Shown piece by piece: positions 55,872-64,000 of a DNA stretch of 64,000 nucleotides. The notes beneath the pieces are model-generated. The model did no database searches and was not told where the DNA came from. It saw nothing but the letters and a program-made list of their open reading frames with translations. The first letter of the stretch is position 1. Each line of letters opens with the position of its first letter. This stretch comes from Sophora flavescens (taxonomy: Eukaryota > Streptophyta > Magnoliopsida > Fabales > Fabaceae): contig CM061065.1 of the NCBI GenBank assembly GCA_030762895.1, positions 79,245,607-79,309,606 on the forward strand, written 5' to 3'. The translations under genes and the position numbers were made by a program.

Positions 55872-57237
55872 CTTACCGCCCACCATATCCATCCAGACCT
55901 GAGTCTGTAATCACTCAACCTCGGTGGGGTCCAGCTGGGAATGATCCAAGGCATCAGAGCAGGAGGCAACCTCAGACGCTATCTGACTGAACCTGGCATT
56001 GTAATCCTCCTACATCAATACATTACAAAAATTATATAATTAAACTATAATAATAAAAATATACATTAAATGAAAAAAGGCACTTTAGCTCACCAATGTC
56101 TGCCTCGACCACTCATCAACAAATTCGCCTGTGTCTGAGTGAATATGCATATGCTCAAAGACCATGGGGACATCAACAGACCAGGCAAGCTCTCCTGCCT
56201 GCAACCGACACAGGAATAAAAGTAATTAATTATAATATAAATTTTGAATAATAAGATATAGTTTATAAATAAAATTTATAAATGCATCCATATTCATGGC
56301 ATGCTGCATGTGGCTAATCGAGCCACCAGTATGCATGCTCCCACCCTTCTCGGAGGCCTGATTCCTCTTTGCCTGCTCACACTTCGCCTTGTACTCTGGA
56401 GTGTCCCAGTACGCACATAACCGGGCCCAAATATTGGGGCCGATGTAATCCGGACGCTCCCGACTTTCCCTAGCCTCCCGGAGCATGTCCCTCAGTCGAG
56501 CAGAAGCTCTGTCGTCAAAAATGGCACGTATCTGAGTGGTATGCTCCGGCAACCAGCGCACAAGGGCCTATTTATTAACAAAGAAGAAATATTAATAACA
56601 TAATACAAAAAATATATATAAAATGTGTGAAAAAAATAATAATAAACAACTTACCCCGAATCGTGTGAAGATACGATCCCAGACCTCCTTCGGGATCGAC
56701 CCCCATGATGGCCAGAAGCGATGAAACTGTGCCTTGAGGGCGTAGGTAACGTGCTTCAATCCCACTTTCGATGGGATGAAGCTGAAAGATTTATAAATTT
56801 ATTAATTCAACAATATTAAAAATAAATTTATATACTTGATGAATAATAATTAAAATTGTAAAAATTATAAAACATTAAATTAAAAATGACTTACGATCCA
56901 GAAATAGGTGTGACCCATGGTCGATCCTCGGGTACGAGAATCCTGGCCCACTCAGGCAAGATCTCCGGCACAGCTGACTGCTACACAGACGATGTGGCCG
57001 GAATGTCCGTATCGTCATCGTGTGCGGGTGCGGTTGATGAGGATGGAATGTCCGGCTGTAGCGACATCCTAGGAGTTGGCATAAATGATAATCCCGCTGG
57101 CTGTGTGGCTAGCACAGTCGATGATGATGGTGGTGACCTATGCATACTCCTCATCGCTTAACCAGTAAGTAAGCTCTTTGCCAGCATGAATGCCAGGAAG
57201 ATTAAATACGCCCCCAACCCTAGTTTCGACACCAACC
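55872..57237 (-). pseudogene. CACTA/En-Spm-type transposon gene, five spliced exons (Ptta/En/Spm plant transposase family)
   Basis: Minus-strand exons: about 57154-56895 (MRSMHRSPPSSSTVLATQPA ... ILVPEDRPWVTPISGS), 56781-56655 (FIPSKVGLKHVTYALKAQFH ... WDRIFTRFG), 56567 to about 56280 (LRDMLREARESRERPDYIGP, WARLCAYWDTPEYKAKCEQA, GGSMHTGGSISHMQ), 56198-56095 (AWSVDVPMVFEHMHIHSDTG) and 56009-55877. Introns mostly have GT..AG ends, and the codon split at the first intron (TC|C, Ser) reads through. The donor of exon 3 is not canonical. The W-L-W-N-K/R-x-GGS pattern is that of Ptta/En/Spm proteins. A TAG at 56981-56983 interrupts exon 1. Element C inserted just inside the last visible intron; the CRM-like element cuts the 5' side at 57238. 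Confidence 0.75.
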
Positions 57238-58191
57238 TGATATGAGCATGGACAATCGAAGCCAAGGATCTAGCATTGAAGACCTACATGGATCCTTAAC
57301 AATGGCAAGGCTTAGAAGAATCCAAGACTCGTTGAAGAAGGTGGTGGTCAATCATTTGACTCATAGGCAACCGTATGAAGAGGGCTTCACCTTGAACCTC
57401 TTGTGCATTGAGCTATTGACCACCTAGTTAGGGATAGGACCTAGGACCTTTGTTTAGCTTAGACTTCATGTAATAAAGGTAGGGACTAGGAACCTTGAAT
57501 AGAGTAGAGTTTATGTAATAAAAGGTGATTATTCAAAAGAAGCACTTAGGACTAATCTAGGATTTGGGCCTATTGGGCCATAGCATAATAGTATAAGGCA
57601 TTAGGCCCAAAACAAAGCCCACACTTGGGTGGATGAAGGAAAAGGGCGCTACTTGCACTCCAAGCTAGAGTAACTTACACTTCAAGTTAGTCTAGCTTGC
57701 ACCTTAAGTAGGATGAGCCTATAAATAGATGTCATGTAAATCTTTGTTCAAGTTTGAATACATTTGAGTTTTCTCATACTTGAGATTTCTAGAGAGAGTT
57801 GAGAGTTCTCCTCTTCTTGGTTCTTGAATTGAACATTTGATTCTTATCTTGAATATCCTTATTCAAGTGGTGAATCCTCCTTTGGCTTATCAATTCAATC
57901 TTCAACTCCATGAAGCATTGATTGTGGTGCTTTCTTCTTCTTCTCCACCTCTTCCATTTTATACTTTGTGTTCTTTAATTATTGTACTTTAATTTTCTGC
58001 ACTTTAATTCTTGTTCTTGCTCTTTCAATTCATATACAATTGTGCTCTTCTACTCCATTTTGTTTCTCTTGACTCTCACTTGAGATTCAAGTTTCATTCA
58101 ATTGTTCTTGTTTGTGTTTGATCTTGAATTTAAAGCAATTAGTTCAAAGAAATATCCTCAAATGTTTAGTGATCAATCCTTGATCATATCA
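57238..58191 (+). repeat. 5' LTR of the CRM-like element
   Basis: 954 bp, TGATATGAGCATGG...GATCATATCA. The first 190 bp are open in the pol frame (to TAG 57425-57427) and encode the C-terminal end of pol: ARLRRIQDSLKKVVVNHL. TATA box at 57720-57728. No long motif array is seen, in contrast to the other LTRs; CTTGCAC/CTTACAC half repeats lie at 57650-57705. Confidence 0.9.
57720..57728 (+). promoter_or_regulatory. TATA box, CRM-like LTR
   Basis: TATAAATAG, followed by an R/U5 of about 460 bp. Confidence 0.65.
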
Positions 58192-58193
58192 TG

Positions 58194-58206
58194 TGGTATC
58201 TAGAGC
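58194..58206 (+). other. CRM-like element primer binding site
   Basis: TGGTATCTAGAGC, two bases after the LTR. Close to the initiator-methionine site TGGTATCAGAGC, with one substitution and one added base. Confidence 0.75.
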
Positions 58207-59637
58207 TAGTTCTTTGATCTTCATTTGTTTTGAATTTTTGATCAAAATTTTCAAATTCTATGATGATCTTTGAGTTGGAGCCATTTTCATGTTGAAAATT
58301 CACATGTAGTTGGTGCCATTAGTCATTGAAATTTGGATGATGAAATTCAATTTGAATCCAAATGTGATCATGGATCAAGAATTTGAAATGAATTTGAATT
58401 GATTTTGCTTGAATTTTGGTGAAATTTTTTTCCCTCCACTTTTCACCTCTTGCTTTTAGGCTCCATTTTTTGAATGTATTCATAGATTACATTCGAATTT
58501 TGGTTGCTTCTTGAAAATTCAAGCATAAAACTCTTTGACTTTGTGAATTTGAACAATTTCAAACTTCAAATTCTAATTTCTATTCACAATAGTAAGCTTG
58601 ATTCAAATTTTAATCAAAAGTGCTTCAATGATTTCATATTATTAGAACCTCATAGATCTTCATGAAATTCAAATTGTGGAAATGATGTGTTTATCATCCA
58701 CTTGAATGAAAGATCTAGGTCTCTAATCTCTTGATTTGTGCTTCATTACTTGGAAATTTATTTTACACTACTCCCAATTGTTCATATTTCCAAGTATTAC
58801 ACCAATGTTGTTCAAGTTTTTTTTTTTTTTTGTAATTCAAAATTTTCATTGTAATTGTTGTGGAGTTGTAATTAGGAAAAGTCAAGTGGCTGCAATTTTA
58901 AAAAACAAATAATCTGGTGTAAAAAGAAAAAGTGTGTCAAAACTGTAAATATACAAAGTTTTCGGGCAAAAGTGCAAAATCTAAAAAAATAAAAAATTCA
59001 GTAAAAGTAAAAGACTTGACACCATTCCACATGCTTATATTTGTTTTGATCCATCACATATTGGTGTAGCACAATTCATTTTGATCATTACTTGTTCACA
59101 AACACTTTGATTAAATTTGAATTACACTTTGTTGAACTCTTTCAACTTGTCTTCTTCACATCAATTTGAGTGTGCAATTCTTCTTGAACCTTTTCTTACT
59201 TGTATTCTAAACTCCATTAGTTTTGTATTAGTTGATTTCCACTTTCTTGACCTCTTGAAATTTATTTGCTTATTGGTTGCTTTATCACTTGTTTGTGGAC
59301 TAATAGTTGAGAATCTTGTTTCAATCTGTAGATCCCTTGAGGAGGAAACTCTTAAGTGGAAAGAGACAAGAGTGAAATCGTCTTGTAAAAGTCTACTTGA
59401 GTGATATACATGAGTGACCATCTTTGAGTGAATGGTGAGTGAGTGGTGAGGTCTTTGTACTATCATTTTTTCTTATAATTCTTTGTTCTTTAAGTATAAT
59501 TGTCACTAGTTTGGTTTGTACTTAATTCTTTTGATTCTTGGTGATGTAATTGTTCTCATTGGTGTAATCTTCATTTGTTTTGTGTAATTTTTCATTTACT
59601 GGATTTTGTATGTAATTTTTGAATTTGTAAGTGCACT
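58207..59637 (+). other. leader of the CRM-like element
   Basis: About 1.4 kb, AT-rich, between primer site and gag. It holds only short open frames (for example 59117-59404, Leu-rich, no known motif). No gene is supported. Confidence 0.7.
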
Positions 59638-60975
59638 ATGACTTCCATACATGAAGAAGACATTGAAGATTCTCCTACATCATCACCAAGAACAAGGAAC
59701 TTGAATAGGAAGTTGGATAGAATGACAAATCACATGGAAAGAATGTTTGAAAGATTGGAAATACTTGAGAACAAAGAAGGATCAAGGCATATCAACTCTC
59801 ATAGAGGTTCATCACATTCCGAAGACAACCATACGGAAAGACCTAGATTTGATAGATGGAGACCTAGACATGAGCATAGAGGAAGAAGGCATGACAAGGA
59901 TGACAAGTTGCATAATATGAAGGTGAAGATCCCTAGCTTCCATGGGAAGAGTGATCCCGATGCTTATTTAGAATGGGAAACCAAATTAGAACATATATTT
60001 TCTTGTTACTATTATAGTGAAGAAAAAAAAGTAAAAGTAGCAAGTTTCGAATTTCAAGATTATGCTTTAATTTGGTGGGATCAATTATGTAAAGAGAGGA
60101 AAAAGTATGATGAGGAACCCATTAGTACTTGGAGAGAGATGAAGAAAGTCATGAGAAAGAGATATGTTCCTTCAAGCTATACTAGAGACCTACACCATAG
60201 GCTACAAAGATTGAGGCAAGGAAGCATGAGTGTAGAAGAATATTACAAAGAGTTGGAGGTCATTTTGATTAGAGCAAACATAGAAGAAGATAGAGAAGCA
60301 ACTATGTCTAGGTTCTTGGGTGGACTCAACCAAGACATCCAAGATGTGGTTGAACTCTACAACTATGTTGAATTAGAAGACTTGGTGCATCATGCAATCA
60401 AGGTTGAAGCTCAAGTCAAGAGGAAGAATTCTTTCAAGAAACCTTTCTTCAACAACAACAATTCATCTTGGAAGGACAATTCCAAGAAGGAGGGTGACTT
60501 ATTCAAAAAATTAGAGGGTTATGGTAAAGGTGGATCCAACTCCACATCTTCTAACCCTAAACCTTCTACTTCTACCCCCACTTCTTCTAGAGCTAGAGAC
60601 ATTAAATGTTTTAAATGCTTAGGAAAGGGACATATTGCATCACAATGTCCTAACCTGAGAACAATGATCTCAATATGTAATAATGAGATTGAGGTCACTA
60701 GTGCCTCTTCTAGTGAGTCCTTTAATGAGAGTGAGGAAGATGAAGTTCTCCCACTTGAAGGAGACTTATTAATGGTGAGAAGACTCTTAGGAGTCAAGGT
60801 TAACGAAGGGGATGAGAGCCAAAGGGAGAATATTTTTCACACTAGGTGCATGGTGCATGGAAACTTGTGTGCATTAATCATAGATGGAGGATCTTGCACC
60901 AATGTGGCTAGTCAAAGATTGGTGACCAAACTTGGTCTCAAAACCAATCCACACCCTAGGCCATTCAAGTTATAA
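59638..60975 (+). pseudogene. CRM-like gag and start of protease
   Basis: An open frame of 445 codons. It has a basic N-terminal part (residues 1-85), then VKIPSFHGKSDPDAYLEWET, WWDQLCKERKKYDEEPISTW, KRYVPSSYTRDLHHRLQRLR and MSVEEYYKELEVILIRANIE (gag core). A zinc knuckle CFKCLGKGHIASQC lies near residue 325, and the protease active site ALIIDGGSCTNVASQRLV near residue 415. It ends with TAA TGA (60973-60978), where the family has a Gln-Trp pair: both stops are explained by C-to-T type changes. Starts at the ATG after GTGCACT. Confidence 0.87.
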
Positions 60976-60999
60976 TGACTAAGTGAAAAGGGTAAAATC

Positions 61000-61548
61000 T
61001 TGGTGAACCAACAAGTCTTGTTGAGTTTTTCCATTGGCTCTTATCATGATGAAGTAATGTGTGATGTGGTGCCTATGGAGGCGGGACATGTGTTGCTAGG
61101 AAGGCAATGGCAATTTGATAGGAAAGTCATACATGATGGCCTTTCCAATAGATTTACTTTCATGCACCACAACAAAAAGATTACTCTTGTACCTCTCTCT
61201 CCTAAAGAAATTTGTGAGGATCAAAAGAAAATGAGAGAAAAAACGGAGCTTGAGAGAAAAGCCAAGAGTGGAAAAGAAATAAATAACGAAATTAATGTGC
61301 CACAAAAGAATATAAAAAAGGCAAATGACACTAGTGAGCAAAATGTTTTTGAAAAAACTAAAGGTAAAGAAATAGATGGCAAAGAATGCTTATTTCTAAA
61401 AGAAAAAGAAGTCAAGAAAATATTATTGGCCAATCAACCAATATATTTACTTTACACCAAAAATAATGTTGAAAATTCTACTCTATCTCTTTCTTTGCCA
61501 AAACCCTTCAAAGGCAAGTTGAAGGATTATTGGAAAAAGAATGGATAA
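61000..61548 (+). pseudogene. CRM-like protease end and linker to RT
   Basis: Same frame as gag. Has ILVNQQVLLSFSIGSYHDEV, DVVPMEAGHVLLGRQWQFDR and RFTFMHHNKKITLVPLSPKE, the known spacing after the protease active site. A lysine-rich linker (EKAKSGKEIN-like) leads to RT. A frameshift lies near 61530; RT continues in another frame. Confidence 0.83.
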
Positions 61549-62981
61549 GAGAATCACTTTCTCCATGTGCAATGCCAGTTATTTTAGTACCAAAAAAAGA
61601 TGGTACATGGAGAATGTGCACGGATTGTAGATCCATTAATAACATAACCATCAAATATGGACATCCAATCCCAAGGTTAGATGACTTATTGGATGAGCTA
61701 CATGGGTCACAAATCTTTTCAAAAATTGACCTAAGAAGTGGCTATCATCAAATAAGAATAAGAGAAGGGGATGAATGGAAAACCGCTTTTAAAACCAAAT
61801 ATGGACTTTATGAATGGCTTGTGATGCCCTTTGGACTCACTAATGCACCAAGCACATTCATGAGGCTCATGAATCATGTCCTTAGGGAATTCCTAGGTAA
61901 ATTTGTGGTTGTCTATTTTGATGATATCTTAATATATAGCATAACACTTGATGAACATCATGAACATTTAAAGTGTGTTTTGTTAGTATTAAAAAATGAA
62001 AAACTTTTTGGCAACCTTGAGAAATGCACATTTTGCACCACCAAAGTGGTATTCTTGGGATATGTTATTAGTGCACAAGGTGTGCAATTAGATGAAGAGA
62101 AAATTAAGGCCATCCAAAGTTGGCAAACACCTAAAAATGTTGTAGATATTAGGAGTTTCCATGGATTGGCAAGTTTTTATAGAAGATTTGTCAAAGACTT
62201 TAGCACTTTGGCAAGTCCTTTAAATAAGGTTTTAAAGAAACATGTGTCATTTCATTGGGGCCAAAGCCAAGAAAACTCCTGTAATATACTCAAGGAAAAA
62301 TTGACCAATGCACCAATTCTTGTGCTTCCAAATTTTGTGGAGTCTTTTGAGATAGAGTGCGATGCTTCTAATGTAGGCATTGGGGCCGTTTTGCTTCAAG
62401 AAGGACACCCCATTGCTTACTTTAGTGAGAAACTTTCTGGGGCACATTTTAACTATTCAACTTATGATAAAGAACTTTATGCCCTAGTAAAGAGTCTCAA
62501 AGTTAGGCAACAATATCTCTTGCCCAAGGAATTTGTCATTCATAGTGGTCATGAATCATTAAAACACTTAAAGGGGCAAGGAAAATTAAACAAGAGACAT
62601 GCCAAATGGATAGAATTCATAGAACAGTTTCCTTATGTGATTAAACATAAACAAGGTAAAAGCAATGTTGTGGCCAATGCACTTTCACGTAGATATGCCT
62701 TACTTTCAATGCTTGAAACTAAACTTTTAGGATTTGATCACATAAAGGAATTGTACATTAATGATCCTGAATTTTCTACAATTTACACTCAAATAGGGTC
62801 CATGGCACATAAAGGATATTTCATCAACGAGAGATTCCTTTTTAAAGGCAAAAGACTTTGTGTGCCAAGGCATTCTATTTGGGAGTTGTTGGTAAGAGAA
62901 GCACATCAAGGGGGATTAATGGGGCACTTTGGTGTTCACAAGACTTTAGAGGTTTTTCATGAACATTTCTTTTGGCCATAA
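61530..62981 (+). pseudogene. CRM-like reverse transcriptase, RNase H and integrase zinc domain
   Basis: An open frame of 483 codons. RT motifs: SPCAMPVILVPKKDGTWRMC, FSKIDLRSGYHQIRIREGDE, LVMPFGLTNAPSTFMRLMNH and catalytic VVYFDDILIYS. Then FHGLASFYRRFVKDFSTLAS. RNase H: FEIECDASNVGIGAVLLQEG, YSTYDKELYALVKSLKVRQQ and NVVANALSRR. The integrase zinc domain starts at HQGGLMGHFGVHKTLEVFHE, followed by a TAA at 62979-62981. Apart from the stop at its end, all enzymatic residues I can check are present. Confidence 0.9.
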
Positions 62982-63973
62982 ATGAAAATCCAAGTCCAAA
63001 AGTTATGTGAAAAATGCATTGAATGTTTGACGGCAAAGTCAAAGAGTAAGCCACATGGGTTGTACACTCCATTACCTAGTCCTTCTTATCCTTGGATTGA
63101 TATCTCTATGGATTTTGTATTAGGATTGCCAAGGACTAGGCGAGGGAATGACTCAATCTTTGTGGTTGTGGATAGGTTTTCCAAGATGGCTCATTTCATT
63201 CCATGTCACAAAAGTGATGATGGTTGCCATGTAGTCAACCTTTTCTTTAGGGAAATAGTTAGAGTACATGGGATTCCTAGAAGCATTGTATCCGATAGAG
63301 ATACAAAGTTTCTAAGTCATTTTTGGAGAACTTCGTGGGGCAAGCTTGGAACAAAATTACTCTTTTCGACTACTTGCCACCCACAAACGGATGGGCAAAC
63401 CGATGTCATTAATAGGACTCTTTCTACTCTCCTAAGAACCATCCTCAAGAAAAACCTAAAGTCTTGGTAAGAGTGCTTACCTTTCATTGAGTTTGCATAC
63501 AACCGTGTGCACCATTCTACTACTAAGCATTCCCATATTGAGATAATCTATGGTTTTAATCCACAAACCCCACTTGATTTGCTTCCATTACCAATGGACC
63601 AATCTTTGTTGCATCAAGATGGGCTTGCAAAGGCCAAATTTGTTAAAAAGCTCCATGAACAAGTAAAATTGAATATTGAAAAACAAGGGGAGCACAATGC
63701 AAGGCAAGTAAATAAGGGAAGAAAACAAGTGTTACTCAGGGTGCACTTAAGAAAAGAGAGGTTTCCTTTACAAAGGAAGTCCAAACTCCTACCAAGGGGT
63801 GATGGATCTTTCCAAGTATTGGAGAAAATAAATGATAATGCATATAAAATAGATCTCCCTGGTGATTATAATGTAAGTGCCACTTTTAATGTGTCTTATC
63901 TCAGTCTTTTTGAAAATGACACAGATGATGATCAACACAATTCGTGGACGAATGTGCTTCAAAAAGGAGGAGA
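62982..63973 (+). pseudogene. CRM-like integrase
   Basis: Zinc domain end CEKCIECLTAKSKSKPHG; core with ISMDFVLGLPRTRRGNDSIF, VSDRDTKFLSHFW and HPQTDGQTDVINRTLSTLLR (the Glu of the family form QTEVVNR is Asp here). A TAA at 63468-63470 interrupts it. The GPY/F-like part reads RKERFPLQRKSKLLPRGDGS and DNAYKIDLPGDYNVSATFNV. The frame passes through the polypurine tract AAAAAGGAGGAGA (63961-63973) into the 3' LTR. Confidence 0.87.
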
Positions 63974-64000
63974 TGATATAAGCATGGACAATCAAAGCCA
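63974..64000 (+). repeat. start of the CRM-like 3' LTR
   Basis: TGATATAAGCATGGACAATC matches the 5' LTR start at 57238 with one difference in the first 20 bases. Confidence 0.9.

Larger units (their letters stand above)
57238..64000 (+). mobile_element. CRM-like Ty3/gypsy chromovirus, 5' LTR to start of 3' LTR
   Basis: 5' LTR 57238-58191; primer site; long leader; gag and pol 59638-63973; polypurine tract; the 3' LTR starts at 63974 and runs out of the window. The order is PR-RT-RH-INT. The RT (SPCAMPVILVPKKDGTWRMC) is the form I associate with the CRM clade. Pol does not stop before the LTR but runs into it, which I recall as typical of CRM elements. Flank before the element is CAACC; the other duplication is not in the window. 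Stops and one frameshift show decay. Confidence 0.82.

Noticed and set aside
57242..57427. Stand-alone 61-codon gene between the CACTA gene and the CRM-like element
   Set aside because: It is the LTR-encoded tail of pol, open in the pol frame at the start of the LTR.

Overview
The window is plant nuclear heterochromatin and contains no host protein-coding gene that I can support. Almost every base belongs to an LTR retrotransposon or to one CACTA-type transposon gene fragment. Plant-specific lineages (Sirevirus-like Ty1/copia, Tekay/Del-type and CRM-type chromoviruses, Athila-like Ty3/gypsy, a Ptta/En/Spm-like gene) point to a seed plant, most likely a eudicot. The species cannot be named from sequence alone. 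A CRM-type element plus deep nesting would fit pericentromeric DNA, but that is inference.

Layout, outermost to innermost. (0) A spliced CACTA/En-Spm-type gene fragment on the minus strand (55872-57237) is the oldest host sequence. It is flanked on the right by a CRM-like element (57238 to beyond 64000, plus strand). On the left its intron is broken by an LTR piece of a Sirevirus relative (54750-55871, minus). (1) That LTR is interrupted by 'copia B' (42229-54749, minus), which carries an extra env-position gene after pol. (2) Copia B holds a 3.7 kb solo LTR (48341-52042) and, in its 3' gene, a Tekay/Del-type chromovirus (10620-42228, plus, extending left of the window). (3) The chromovirus contains five insertions: 'copia A' (1 to ~10619, minus), an almost full-length Sirevirus (12340-21448, minus), two Athila-like derivatives without reverse transcriptase (21964-28856 and 30960-36313, plus) and a related solo LTR (39567-40768). 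(4) Copia A is interrupted by a third Athila-like derivative (2012-6930, minus).

Six insertions were delimited to the base from perfect 5-bp target duplications: ACTTA, CTATG, AGCTT, AGGCA, GAGTG and CTCAC. Removing the inserts rejoins the host reading frames or LTRs. All coding regions show stops or frameshifts, many of the C-to-T type, so the protein entries are pseudogenes unless stated otherwise.

The most unusual signal is non-coding. In nearly every LTR family here the segment upstream of the TATA box carries an array of a short, often palindromic motif. Examples are CTCGCCTCGCGAG (Athila-like), AGCACGGTCGTGCT (Tekay-type), TACACATGTGTA (Sirevirus relative), GTGGACGAGC (Sirevirus), a 25-bp tandem repeat and CTCGTCT motifs (copia A), and GACAGGT (copia B). 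Some motifs are shared exactly between unrelated families.
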